In this document: positions 9,014-18,095 of the stretch, one piece after another
Layout: every line of letters starts with the position of its first letter
Numbering within the stretch: position 1 is the stretch's first letter
NCBI GenBank assembly: GCA_050250665.1
Contig: JBFWOF010000015.1
Span: 1-64,000, forward strand
DNA length: 64,000 nucleotides
Direction of reading: 5' to 3'
From: JADKFD01 sp050250665
Lineage (GTDB): Bacteria > Pseudomonadota > Gammaproteobacteria > Xanthomonadales > SZUA-5
The notes under the pieces: model-generated
Database searches by the model: none
What the model was told of the DNA's origin: nothing
The model's input: only the letters and a program-made list of their open reading frames with translations
Translations under genes and position numbers: made by a program

Positions 9014-10354
9014 TCAATGCCCCTCGTGCCCATGCCGCGTCGGCTTGGCCTGGTTCATCGGCGCGTCGCCCGGCGGCAGCGGTTCGCGCCGCACCGGTGA
9101 TCCGAAATCCGGATCCTGACTGATGCAGCGCGCCACCGTGTCCTCGGGATGCGGGTACCAGCCGGGATCGCTGTAATCGCCGGCCTTGAGGTCGTCGCGC
9201 ACCTTGACCACGGTGAACATGCCGCCCATCTCCAGATTCCCGAAGGGTCCCACGCCCATCATCATCGGCAAGGTGTTTTCCGGACCCGGCATGTGGCCCA
9301 TCTGGGTGTGGTCCTGATGTTCGGCCATGCCGGTCTCGCCCATGGCCATGTAGCCCGGCAGCAACTTGCGGATCTCGGACTCGACGCCACTCTGGTCCAC
9401 GCCCAGCGTGTTCGGCACGTCGTGACCCATGGCGTTCATGGTGTGATGTGATTTGTGGCAATGGAAGGCCCAGTCGCCGGCCTGGGCGATGAACTCGATG
9501 TCTCGGGTCTGGCCCACCGCCACGGTCTCGGTGACCTCGGTGCGCCACAGATTGCGCGGCCAGCGACCGCCGTCGCCACCGGTCACCCAGAAGCGCGGTC
9601 CGTGCATGTGAATGGGATGGTCGTGCATTGACAGATTGCCGATGCGGATGCGCACACGCTCGCCGCTGCGGGCAACGATCGGATCAATCGCCGGGAACAC
9701 CTTGGAGTTGAAGGTCCAGAGGTCGAAGTCGGTCATCACCGAGGGATCAGGTCGCCAGGTGCCCGGATGCAGCGCCCAGTTGTGCAGCAGCAAGGCATAG
9801 TCACGGTCGATGCGCTCGGGCTCTGCCTGGCGCGGATGAATGATGAACAAGCCCATCATGCCTACCGCCATCTGCACCATTTCGTCGGCATGCGGGTGAT
9901 ACATGTGCGTGCCGTGCTGGCGCAGCGTGAACTCGTAGGCATAGGTTTCACCCGGCTTGATATGCGGCTGGCTGAGTCCACCCACGCCATCCATACCCGA
10001 GGGCAGATCGATGCCGTGCCAGTGAATGGTGGTGTGCTCCGGCAAACGATTGGTCACCAGTATGCGCACCCGATCGCCTTCGTTGACCTCGATGGTCGGC
10101 CCCGGTGTGCTGCCGTTGTAACCCCAGCACCTGGCGCGGGTTCCGGGCGCGAACTCGTGTTCGATCTCCTCGGCGACTAGATGGAATTCCTTGACTCCAC
10201 CTTTCATTTGATAGGGCAAGGTCCAGCCATTCAGCGTGCGCACTTTGGGATGGCGACGCGGGCCGCTGGAACTGGCCTCGGCCAACGCCGCGGCCGGCAC
10301 CGTCGCCGCCAGCGTGGCGGCACCTGTGTTCAAGAAGAAATCACGTCGATTCAT
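9014..10354 (-). CDS. Tat-exported multicopper oxidase (CopA/CueO-like)
   Basis: Periplasmic copper oxidase of 446 residues, probably oxidising Cu(I) in copper tolerance. A twin-arginine signal is seen at the start (MNRRDFFLNTGAATLAA). All copper ligand blocks are present: HWHG 111-114, HPHADEM from 153, HPIHMHG 246-252 and HCHKSHHTMNAM 298-309. The C-terminal part is rich in Met and His (MGHMPGPENTLPMMMG, ending GHEGH), as in copper-handling members. It lies 105 bp downstream of a TolC-family gene on the same strand, probably as an operon for metal efflux and detoxification. The substrate metal is inferred. Confidence 0.9.
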   Translation of the reverse strand: MNRRDFFLNTGAATLAATVPAAALAEASSSGPRRHPKVRTLNGWTLPYQMKGGVKEFHLVAEEIEHEFAPGTRARCWGYNGSTPGPTIEVNEGDRVRILVTNRLPEHTTIHWHGIDLPSGMDGVGGLSQPHIKPGETYAYEFTLRQHGTHMYHPHADEMVQMAVGMMGLFIIHPRQAEPERIDRDYALLLHNWALHPGTWRPDPSVMTDFDLWTFNSKVFPAIDPIVARSGERVRIRIGNLSMHDHPIHMHGPRFWVTGGDGGRWPRNLWRTEVTETVAVGQTRDIEFIAQAGDWAFHCHKSHHTMNAMGHDVPNTLGVDQSGVESEIRKLLPGYMAMGETGMAEHQDHTQMGHMPGPENTLPMMMGVGPFGNLEMGGMFTVVKVRDDLKAGDYSDPGWYPHPEDTVARCISQDPDFGSPVRREPLPPGDAPMNQAKPTRHGHEGH

Positions 10355-10459
10355 GGCAGTTTCGCTTTCTGGTCAGGTGGCGCCTAAGGTGCTGCCTGAC
10401 ATCGTTGATGCAGAGAGCTGAGTCACCCAGACCGCTGCGCGGCCGGTTGAGCGAGGCTT

Positions 10460-11905
10460 TCAATGGTGGTGGTGTTGATGCCTATCGTCGGGCGTCTCTT
10501 CGGTGTCCGGAAGAATGGCGTCGACGCCGATGCTGACTTCGCCCGTGTCGCCATCGTCGGGCAATCGTCCACCCACGGCGCGGCGCAGCTCGGCCCGTGC
10601 CACCCAGTAGTCACGCACCGCCTCCAGGTAGTCCTGGTAGGCGGCGTACTGCTCCTGTTTCACCAGCAGCAGCTCGAACGCGCCCTTGAACATGAAATTG
10701 AGTTCGCGCTGGGTGCCATCGACGATGCCCTCGCGCTGCGGCAGCAGGCCGGCCTGGTATTGCTCGGCAACATCACTCTGCATCTGCAGGCGTTCCAGTG
10801 CCAGAACCAGCTGGTTGTCGATGGCCAGTTCCAGTTCCGACAGCCTCGCTGCAGCCGCGTCGCGCTCGGCTTCGGCTCGGGCGATGGCAGCCTGTCCCTG
10901 CTGGAAGATCGGCAGCTCCAGGCTGACTTCCAGACCGCGGAAGCGGGCGCCGTCGGTTTCGGTTTCGCGTTCGATGCCGAGTTCAATGTCGCCGAACCAG
11001 CGCCAGTTGCGCGCCAGCTTGAGCGCGTCCTCGCGCATCGCCAGCTCGGCCTGGCTGGCGGCGTAATCCAGACGCTGCCCACGGGCCAGTCGTACCAGCG
11101 TGTCGGCATCCAGGGTCCGGGCCGTCGGCCCCGGCAGCCGCGCAGGGACGGTCCATGGCGCGCGGCTGCGCAGGCCCAGCAGCGCGGCCAGTTCCGCCCG
11201 CGCCTCAGCCACATCAGCGCCGGCCCGACGTGCCTCGATGCTGGCCTGGGTGGCTGCGGCCTGCTCCATCAACAGCTCCAGTCTCGGCAAATTGCCAGCC
11301 GCATGGAAGCGCTGCGCCAGCTCGGCCGACAGCTGCGCCGCCTTCGCAATCGCCTCGCGCATGGCCTGCGTCTGCAGGGCTGCCACCGCTCGGTACCAGG
11401 CCACCTCCACATCCACCGCCAGATCCAGCACCGCGGCACCGATCTGCTGCTGGGTGCGCGCGAATTCCGCCTTGGCCATGCGCGTGCTTGCCGGCAGCAA
11501 CAGCAGCTCGGTGAAACTCTGACTCAAGTGGCGGGTGTAGCCGCGACCGTCGCCACCGCGTTCATCCTTGCGCAGCAGCGCAAAGCGCGGATTCGACAAG
11601 CGGCTGGCTTCGATCAGATCGGCGCGGGCCAGTCCGAGCTGGGCATATTCCGCCTGCAGGCGCGGATTGTTGATCAGGGCCAGCTGCAGGGCCCGATCCA
11701 GCGACAGTTCGCCTTGCCCCAGCTCGGCGACACGCGTCGTCAAGGAAGCGGCGTCGGCACTTTCTGGCGCGGCCGTGGCTGGCAAGCGGCTGGCCGTCAA
11801 CTGATCAACCGCCAGACGCCCTTCCTGGCGCGAGGGGCTGACGCAGCCGGCGAGCGCTGCCAGCATCAGGACCATGGTGATGTGTCGCCAGTGGGGGCGG
11901 GTCAT
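10460..11905 (-). CDS. TolC-family outer-membrane efflux lipoprotein with His-rich C-terminus
   Basis: Outer-membrane channel component of an efflux system, 481 residues. The ATG at 11905 is preceded by GGAGAG and begins a lipoprotein signal whose lipobox is LAGC near residue 20. A longer frame open from 12076 lacks a signal peptide at its start. The body has the long alternating helical heptads of OEP/TolC repeats (LARADLIEASRLSNPRFAL; LAMREDALKLARNWRWFGDIELGIE). The extreme C-terminus reads DDRHQHHHH, a natural metal-binding-looking tail. No RND or MFP partner is encoded nearby; the downstream partner is the multicopper oxidase, which suggests copper or a similar metal as the target. Confidence 0.87.
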   Translation of the reverse strand: MTRPHWRHITMVLMLAALAGCVSPSRQEGRLAVDQLTASRLPATAAPESADAASLTTRVAELGQGELSLDRALQLALINNPRLQAEYAQLGLARADLIEASRLSNPRFALLRKDERGGDGRGYTRHLSQSFTELLLLPASTRMAKAEFARTQQQIGAAVLDLAVDVEVAWYRAVAALQTQAMREAIAKAAQLSAELAQRFHAAGNLPRLELLMEQAAATQASIEARRAGADVAEARAELAALLGLRSRAPWTVPARLPGPTARTLDADTLVRLARGQRLDYAASQAELAMREDALKLARNWRWFGDIELGIERETETDGARFRGLEVSLELPIFQQGQAAIARAEAERDAAAARLSELELAIDNQLVLALERLQMQSDVAEQYQAGLLPQREGIVDGTQRELNFMFKGAFELLLVKQEQYAAYQDYLEAVRDYWVARAELRRAVGGRLPDDGDTGEVSIGVDAILPDTEETPDDRHQHHHH

Positions 11906-12106
11906 CGACTCTCCGGAAAAATCCATGTGGTTGGCGAGCGGCATGTCCGGACTCGGACCCCAAAGCCGACGGTCGCAGGACAAGCTTCCTTGGGGGGCGA
12001 GGTGGTGTTGCACGCGCCGAGGCACCGGAACAAGCAGGCTTGACCGCTCAAGTATGCCGTGCGCTTGCGTGCGCAAGGCGTTAACGCGGGCGGCGCGACA
12101 CCCTCG

Positions 12107-13702
12107 TCAGCGGGCGAAACCGATATAGATCAGCAGCACAATCAGGATCAGCGCGGCGCCGGCAGCGCGGGCCAGCGGCCAGGGCCGAAGATCGACATCG
12201 CCGCTGTCCTGCTGCACCCAGGCCTGCGGCAATGGCCGTGCCTGTCCTATGGCCAGCATCAGCAGCACCAGGGTCACGAAGACCGCACCCAGGAAATGGA
12301 ACTCGTGCATCGCCGCCACCAGGCGATCAAAAGGCGGCACGAAATAGCCCACCGCGATCAGGGCACAGCCGCCGATCAGGGCCACCTTGGCCGCCACCGG
12401 CGGTACCCGTCGCGCCAGCATGCCGACCACGACCACCGCGAAGATCGGGATGAAATAGATGCCATTCATCTTCTGCAGATAGCCGAAGATGCTGCCGGTA
12501 TGGGCCAGCAAGGGTGCGATCGTCATCGAGATGGCGGCCAGCACCCAGCCGAAGATCTTGCCCGAGCGCACCACGCTGGCCTCGTCGGCATCCTTGCGCA
12601 GCACGGTCCGGTACAGGCCCAGACTGAACAGCGTGCAGGTGGAATTGAGCGCCGAATTGAAGGAGCTGAGGATGGCTCCGACCATCACCGCGGCGAAGAA
12701 CCCGGTGAGCGGGGCCGGCAGCACCTCGTGCACCAGCCGCCCGTAGGCGTGGTCGGGCGCAATGCCTTCGGCCGCGAACAGCTGCCAGGCAATCATGCCG
12801 GGAATGACCAGGTACAGGGGACCGATGAGCTTCAGTGCGCCGGTCAGCAGCACGCCCTTCTGACCCTCAGCCAGACTGCTCGCGCCGAAGGTGCGCTGGA
12901 TGATCTGCTGATTGGTGCACCAATAGAACAAATGCAGCAGCAGCACCCCGGTGAACAGCGTCGAAAACGGTACCGACTGCTGCTCGGTGCCGATCGATGT
13001 GAACCGCTCCGGCTGTGTCGAAACCAGCAAACGCCATCCCTCGACCACGCCCTGTCCGTCACTGACCGCCTGCAGCCCGAACCAGGTGATCAGAAAGCCG
13101 CCAATCAGCAGGCCGATGCCGTTCAGCAAGTCCGATACGGCGACGGTGCGCAAGCCGCCGAAGAGCGCGTACACCGAGCCGATGATGCCGACCAGCCACA
13201 CCAGCAGCCACAGATTGGTGGTCGGGTTGTCGATGCCGGTCAGTGCCGGCACATCGAGGATGCCGCTGAGACCGGTGGCGCCGGTGTAGAGAATGATCGG
13301 CAACAGGATGACGGCGTAGGCCACCAGGAAGATCAGGTTGGTGATGACCTGCGTACCGTGATCGAAGCGCAGCTCTAGGTACTGGGGCAAGGTGGCAATG
13401 CCGCTCTTGAGAAAGCGCGGCAGGAAGAACAGCGCCATCAGCACCAGCGCCACCACCGCCACCACTTCCCAGGCCATCACACTCAAACCGTCGCTGAAGG
13501 CAGCGCCATTCAGACCGACCATCTGCTCGGTCGACAGATTGGTCAGCAGCAGCGAGCCGGCAATCAGCGGAAAACTGAGCGTGCGCCCGGCCAGAAAATA
13601 ACCCTTGCTGCTGGCGTGATCGTCACCGCGGGTAAACCACCAGGTGGCCAATCCGACCAGACCCGTGAACAGCACGAAGGAAGCGAGGGTGATCGTATGC
13701 AT
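12107..13702 (-). CDS. Sodium:solute symporter (SSS/SGLT family)
   Basis: Inner-membrane Na+-coupled transporter of 531 residues with about 13-14 hydrophobic segments. Family blocks include GYFLAGRTLSFPLIAGSLLLTNLSTEQMVGLNGAA near the N-terminus and VYALFGGLRTVAVSDLLNG at about 190-210. YWCTNQQIIQRTFGA and AVMVGAILSSFNSALNSTCTLF follow. It resembles the SGLT-like sugar or inositol branch, but the substrate cannot be read from sequence. The ATG at 13702 begins directly in the first membrane helix. It has the same orientation as the TolC/oxidase pair but is probably a separate unit. Confidence 0.88.
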   Translation of the reverse strand: MHTITLASFVLFTGLVGLATWWFTRGDDHASSKGYFLAGRTLSFPLIAGSLLLTNLSTEQMVGLNGAAFSDGLSVMAWEVVAVVALVLMALFFLPRFLKSGIATLPQYLELRFDHGTQVITNLIFLVAYAVILLPIILYTGATGLSGILDVPALTGIDNPTTNLWLLVWLVGIIGSVYALFGGLRTVAVSDLLNGIGLLIGGFLITWFGLQAVSDGQGVVEGWRLLVSTQPERFTSIGTEQQSVPFSTLFTGVLLLHLFYWCTNQQIIQRTFGASSLAEGQKGVLLTGALKLIGPLYLVIPGMIAWQLFAAEGIAPDHAYGRLVHEVLPAPLTGFFAAVMVGAILSSFNSALNSTCTLFSLGLYRTVLRKDADEASVVRSGKIFGWVLAAISMTIAPLLAHTGSIFGYLQKMNGIYFIPIFAVVVVGMLARRVPPVAAKVALIGGCALIAVGYFVPPFDRLVAAMHEFHFLGAVFVTLVLLMLAIGQARPLPQAWVQQDSGDVDLRPWPLARAAGAALILIVLLIYIGFAR

Positions 13703-13853
13703 GGCAGCCAGGGCAGTGGTGGCGAGGGCAACACGCAGAGACGCTGGGCGGTGCGAGCCCGAATCGGCCGATCCGGACGCTGCTCAAGGATACGCTGCAG
13801 CCACTGTCGGTCAATCGACAGATCTGGGCATCCATCTGATCCGAATCCGTCGC

Positions 13854-14864
13854 TCAGGCATCCCACAGGGTCATTACGCCAGTGGCATTCAACAACAGCA
13901 GCAGCGCCAGCAACAGCAAGGCCCAGATCGATACCGCAATCCAGGCGCTGCGTTCGGCTCTGGCGGCCTGCCACCAGCCTCGCGGGCGGATACCCCGAAC
14001 CAGAAAGGTCAGGACGCCGGCGAGGTTGACAGCCAGCAGGTTGACCGCGAACAGGGAACCGGCAGCGTAGGCGTGCTGCCACTGGCCCGCGCCGGCAAAC
14101 AGACCCGCCGCCACCAGCGGCGGCATCAAGGCCACCGCCACCATGACTCCGATCAGACTGGATGAGGCACCACCGGTCAAGGCCAGCACCCCGGCCGCGC
14201 CCGCCGCCAGCGCCACCAGGACGTCGCCCACGCGGATCTCGGTGCGGACCAGCAACTCATGGGAATCCAGGGAGAGGTCCAGACAGTAGCTGACCGCCAT
14301 CGCCACCAGCAAGGCCAGTCCGGCACCCAGCGTTCCGGCCTTCAGAGCCTGCCGCGCGAGTTTGAAATCGCCCAGTGTGGTCGCCAGCGCCACGGCCACG
14401 TTCGGCGTCAGCAGCGGCGCCAGCACCATCGCCCCGACGATCACCGCAATATTGTCCTGCACCAGACCCACAATCGCGACCAGCACCGAGACCAGCACGA
14501 AGGAAAGATAGTCGAAGCCCAGCGAGATGCCGTCCTGGAGTTCGTCAATCAGCTCGTCGCGACTGATCCCCCCGTTGCGCCTGGGCGCCTCGGATTCCGC
14601 TTCGACCGGGTCCGGCTTGGGTTCGCGCGGAATGCTGGCTTCCACCGGCAGCAACACCAGACGATAGTCCTCAATCCCTGTGAGCGCCGATTCAATGGCG
14701 TCGACCCAGTCGCCGCTGCTCTGTACCTGCACCAGCAAGCGCGCACAGACCTTCTCTTCGCCTTCGAGTACCGGCCAGCGGGCGATGACATCGGTGTCTT
14801 CGAGCGCCCTGATCAGCCTGTCTCGGGCAGCCAATGGCGCCAGCACTTCGATCAGTCGGTACAT
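13854..14864 (-). CDS. DUF389 (TIGR00341-type) integral membrane protein
   Basis: Membrane protein of 336 residues from a conserved family without firm function. The N-terminal cytoplasmic part (about 1-120) ends in RDELIDELQDGISLGFDYLSFVLVSVLVAIVGL. It is followed by the family hallmark NIAVIVGAMVLAPLLTPN, the block GGASSSLIGVMVAVALMPP and several more transmembrane helices, ending LLLLNATGVMTLWDA. The length is usual for the short form of the family. It is divergent from the RcnB-like gene across a 232-bp gap in which I see no clear promoter. Confidence 0.88.
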   Translation of the reverse strand: MYRLIEVLAPLAARDRLIRALEDTDVIARWPVLEGEEKVCARLLVQVQSSGDWVDAIESALTGIEDYRLVLLPVEASIPREPKPDPVEAESEAPRRNGGISRDELIDELQDGISLGFDYLSFVLVSVLVAIVGLVQDNIAVIVGAMVLAPLLTPNVAVALATTLGDFKLARQALKAGTLGAGLALLVAMAVSYCLDLSLDSHELLVRTEIRVGDVLVALAAGAAGVLALTGGASSSLIGVMVAVALMPPLVAAGLFAGAGQWQHAYAAGSLFAVNLLAVNLAGVLTFLVRGIRPRGWWQAARAERSAWIAVSIWALLLLALLLLLNATGVMTLWDA

Positions 14865-15096
14865 TCGGGCGTCCTGCGGATTCGATGCCTGACCGAAACT
14901 ACGACAGATCGGGCTGCTGTGTGATGCCGATTCGAATCCCGCCGGACGATAGGATTCGTCGGTCGAAACTGAACAGGTCGGCTCCGTTCAGCTAATTTCG
15001 GGTGTTCTGTTCAGGCAGTCGGATGCAATCTGATGCCACGGACGAGGTCAAACGCGGGGTTTGGCGGCTGCCCGGAGGGCTTGAGGAGACCAGGCT

Positions 15097-15888
15097 ATGA
15101 ACAAATTGATGATGACAGCGGCGGCACTGCTCCTGGGAGCAAGCGCCATGACCGCAACAGCTGACAATGGTCGGGGTCGGGACGAAGGCCGCGGAGCACC
15201 TTCGGAGCAGAGCCGCAGCCAGCCGCAATCACAACCGTACCAGCAGGGCTCGGGCGATTACGGCGGTCGCGGCAACAGCCAGGGCCGCAGGGGCGGCGAT
15301 CACAATGGTGCAGCGCGGGACTATGGTCAGGGCCAGCGCGACAACCGTGGCAATCGCGGCGGCCAGCAGTACGGCGGTGGCCAGGCTTACCAGCAGGGCC
15401 GCGGCAACCTGGGTCTGGCCTCATCGGGCGCGCAGAACGAGTGGCGTGGTGACGGCCGTCGTAACAATCACGATGGCCGCGGCTACAACGATCGTCATTA
15501 CAACGGCCGCTCAGGTTATGGCTATGACTACGATCGCCATGGCCGCGGCAATGGCTGGAATTCCGGCTATCGCCAGGGTTACCGCAACGATCATCACTCG
15601 CGCTGGAACAATGACTGGCGTCGCGGCTGGAACCACGGCTGGTCCGGCCATCGCTATCGTGCGCCGTCGCGCTACCACTATCCGCGTGGTTACGGCTATC
15701 GCAGCTGGTCGATCGGCTACCGACTGCCGGCGCCCTACTACAGCTCCTACTACTACGTCGATTACCGCCCCTACGGCATAGCACCGCCGCCCTACGGCTG
15801 CCGCTGGGTGCGCATCGATGGTGATCTGGTACTGGTGGAAATTGCCACCGGCATCATCGTCGACCTGCTGAACGGCTTCTACTACTGA
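15097..15888 (+). CDS. RcnB-family periplasmic protein with Gly/Arg/Tyr-rich linker
   Basis: Exported protein of 263 residues related to RcnB, the periplasmic accessory of nickel/cobalt homeostasis in enterics. GAGGAG stands 11 bp before the ATG. A signal peptide (MNKLMMTAAALLLGASAMTATA) is followed by about 150 residues of low-complexity Gly/Arg/Asn/Gln/Tyr sequence (QGRRGGDHNG; NGRSGYGYDYDRHGRG). The RcnB core lies at the C-terminus: YRLPAPYYSS ... PPPYGCRWVRIDGDLVLVEIATGIIVDLL. The linker is far longer than in E. coli RcnB. A metal role is inferred from the family only. Confidence 0.82.
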   Translation: MNKLMMTAAALLLGASAMTATADNGRGRDEGRGAPSEQSRSQPQSQPYQQGSGDYGGRGNSQGRRGGDHNGAARDYGQGQRDNRGNRGGQQYGGGQAYQQGRGNLGLASSGAQNEWRGDGRRNNHDGRGYNDRHYNGRSGYGYDYDRHGRGNGWNSGYRQGYRNDHHSRWNNDWRRGWNHGWSGHRYRAPSRYHYPRGYGYRSWSIGYRLPAPYYSSYYYVDYRPYGIAPPPYGCRWVRIDGDLVLVEIATGIIVDLLNGFYY

Positions 15889-15898
15889 GCCAAATCCA

Positions 15899-15930
15899 GG
15901 TCCGGCACCCATGTGGTGCCGGACCTTGTT
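15899..15930 (+). terminator. Rho-independent terminator after the RcnB-like gene
   Basis: A perfect 11-bp stem GGTCCGGCACC/GGTGCCGGACC with a 5-nt loop, followed by TTGTT. It starts 11 bp after the stop codon. Confidence 0.8.
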
Positions 15931-15990
15931 CGATGCGGCAATGCCAGTCTCGTGGGTCGCCCCGGCACTGCGTCCGGGCCATGTCCCCCA

Positions 15991-16114
15991 GCGTCATTGC
16001 GACCCCGGACTTGTTCCGGGGGAAGCAATCCAGACACACAGCGGCAGAAGCACTGGATTGCTTCGTCCCGCCACGCTGCGCTCGCGGCTAAAGGCGCGCT
16101 CCTCGCAATGACGC
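15991..16114. repeat. Nested inverted-repeat (MITE-like) element
   Basis: Outer arms GCGTCATTGCGA (15991-16002) and TCGCAATGACGC (16103-16114) are perfect inverted repeats. Inner arms GAAGCAATCCAG (16022-16033) and CTGGATTGCTTC (16053-16064) are also perfect. There is no coding capacity. The outer arm recurs in 60583-60888. The whole 15889-16297 gap contains no convincing gene. Confidence 0.75.
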
Positions 16115-16201
16115 ATCAACAACTGACGACGTTGGCTCTTGGAGAGCCAAGCGATTCGACCCAACATGATCCACGTTCCGTGAACGACCTCTGGCGGTAC
16201 C

Positions 16202-16246
16202 GGAGCGGCCTTGAGGAGGGACGCGCGCCTGCGCGGCCGCTCTCGA
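16202..16246 (+). repeat. Dispersed GC-rich repeat (family D), copy 1
   Basis: The core GAGCGGCC...TTGAGGAGGGACGCGCGC...GCGGCCGCTC is found inverted at 55038-55082, in the plasmid-like region. Weaker similarity continues rightward to about 16290. Confidence 0.7.
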
Positions 16247-16297
16247 TCTGCCTGAAACACCAGAGCGGCGCCGCAGCGCGGCGCCCTCCGCCCGGAT

Positions 16298-17965
16298 TCA
16301 CTCCTTCTTGCGCGTGAATTCGATCACTGCGCCGCCCTGCTTCAGCGTCAAGGACGGCGCCGGCTCGCCTGCGGCGAAATCCAGCGTGGCATCGACCACA
16401 GTCAGGAAAAACTGATCCGGCGTCGCGGCAAAGAGATCGAAAGCCGGCTGGCCGCTGAGCTGCACCTTGAGCTGGTCGTCCTCGACAAACACGGTCATGG
16501 TGCCCGGACCCGCCATGTAGGTACCGAGTACGCGCTGCAACTGGGCACTGTCCAGATCGATATGGGCGCGCTCGGAGGGCAAGGGCTCATCGGTGCGCTC
16601 GGCAAACTGGCCTTCGCCTTCGCCACTCTGAAACAGCCGCATGCCGCTGATCTGGTTGTCGTCATCGCGCTCGATCTGCATCCGGGTCAGGCTGTCCTCG
16701 AACAGGAACACATCGGCTTCGATCGGAATCAGTTTCAGACGTTGGCCACCGGTGCGCTGCGAGGTCAGGGTGCCGTCGACCATCCGCAGCGTTCGCGTGT
16801 TCTGCGCATCGATGCGATAAACGCCCTCGTAACGGGCCAGCACCTCGGCTTCGACGGCAATGGCTTTGGCCTCCGGATACGGATCGCCCAGCGCAAAGGC
16901 GGCGAGCTTCACGGCGATCATGGATGTGTTTGTACCATCGTCGGAATTCTGCAGGACCGCGACGCTGATCTCGTCCTTGGGCAGATACAGCAGATGACTG
17001 GCGAATCCGTTGATACCGCCGTCGTGCGAGAGCTGCGGACGACCGCGCACCGTGCCGGTCCCGATGCCGAATCCATAACTGGCTTCCGCGGCGGGGCCGG
17101 TCGGCGTGATCATCTGCTGATAGCTGGCGGGTTTCAGCAAATGACCGCCGTGCAGGGCGCGGTTCCAGCGGAACAGATCATCGACCGTCGATACCAGCGC
17201 GCCCGCCGCGTGCGGCTGGGTCATGCTCAGATAGGCCGCGGGAATGACCTGGCTACCCTTGCGGCCGTAGCCGCTGACCATCCCAGCAATCAGCACATCA
17301 TCGGCGCCGAAGCGGGTGTGGCTGAGGCCGGCTGGCGACAGCACCTGCTGCTGGATGGCGGCGTCCCAGGACAATCCGGTCACCGCCTCGATCACCGCGC
17401 CGATCAGCACATAGCCCGAGTTGCTGTAGGTCCAGGCCGACCCGGGCGTGAAATCCACGGGTGCATTCTTGAAGGTATCGACCAGGGCCGAGGTGCTCAC
17501 ATCCATGCGGATCGGTCCCGCCATGACGCCGGGAATATCGGTGTAGTTCTTCACGCCCGAGGTGTGGTTGAGCAGCTGCAACACCGTGATCTTGTCACCG
17601 TTGGGATAACCCGGCAGGAATTTGCTCAGGGGGTCGTCAAGTTTCAACTTGCCCTGATCGATCAGCTTCATCACCGTGGCGGCGGCGAACTGTTTGGTCA
17701 CCGAGCCAATCCGGAACACCTGGTCGGGCGCCAGCGGTACGCCGAGTTCGATATTCGCCATGCCCCGGGCGCCGCGATACAACACCTCATCGCCGCGTGC
17801 CACCAGCACCACAGCGCCGGGGGCGTCGCTCTGGTAATTCTGTTCCAGCAACTGGTCGGCATAGACCTTGAGCGCCGCGGCATCCGGCGTTGGCGCGGCG
17901 AGGGCGGCCGACAGGGAACCGGTCCACAAGGTCATGGACATCACCAGCATGTACATCATTCGCAT
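16298..17965 (-). CDS. Secreted serine hydrolase, beta-lactamase/PBP class C family
   Basis: Exported 555-residue protein of the class C beta-lactamase and D-Ala-D-Ala carboxypeptidase-like group. AAGGAAAT precedes the ATG. A signal peptide (MRMMYMLVMSMTLWTGSLSAALA) is followed by the nucleophile motif S88-V-T-K91, the tyrosine motif YSNSGY near 190 and an HDGGINGF block in place of the KTG-like motif. About 180 residues follow the catalytic domain and form a beta-rich lipocalin-like C-terminal extension, common in esterase or peptidase members. The true substrate is unknown; beta-lactam hydrolysis should not be assumed. Confidence 0.87.
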   Translation of the reverse strand: MRMMYMLVMSMTLWTGSLSAALAAPTPDAAALKVYADQLLEQNYQSDAPGAVVLVARGDEVLYRGARGMANIELGVPLAPDQVFRIGSVTKQFAAATVMKLIDQGKLKLDDPLSKFLPGYPNGDKITVLQLLNHTSGVKNYTDIPGVMAGPIRMDVSTSALVDTFKNAPVDFTPGSAWTYSNSGYVLIGAVIEAVTGLSWDAAIQQQVLSPAGLSHTRFGADDVLIAGMVSGYGRKGSQVIPAAYLSMTQPHAAGALVSTVDDLFRWNRALHGGHLLKPASYQQMITPTGPAAEASYGFGIGTGTVRGRPQLSHDGGINGFASHLLYLPKDEISVAVLQNSDDGTNTSMIAVKLAAFALGDPYPEAKAIAVEAEVLARYEGVYRIDAQNTRTLRMVDGTLTSQRTGGQRLKLIPIEADVFLFEDSLTRMQIERDDDNQISGMRLFQSGEGEGQFAERTDEPLPSERAHIDLDSAQLQRVLGTYMAGPGTMTVFVEDDQLKVQLSGQPAFDLFAATPDQFFLTVVDATLDFAAGEPAPSLTLKQGGAVIEFTRKKE

Positions 17966-18095
17966 CGGATTGATTTCCTTCAGGGCAAAACGGAAAAGGC
18001 CAGGCGTGTCGGCCCATACAAGAACCTCACCCTAGCCCATTGCGTTTTCGTCACAAACGTCCAGAGGTCATGGACACGACCTCGGATGGCGCACG

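Noticed and set aside
10460..10480. His run at the TolC-like C-terminus as a cloning tag artefact
   Set aside because: It is native genomic sequence in frame before the stop, has one Gln among the His residues, and fits a metal-related operon.
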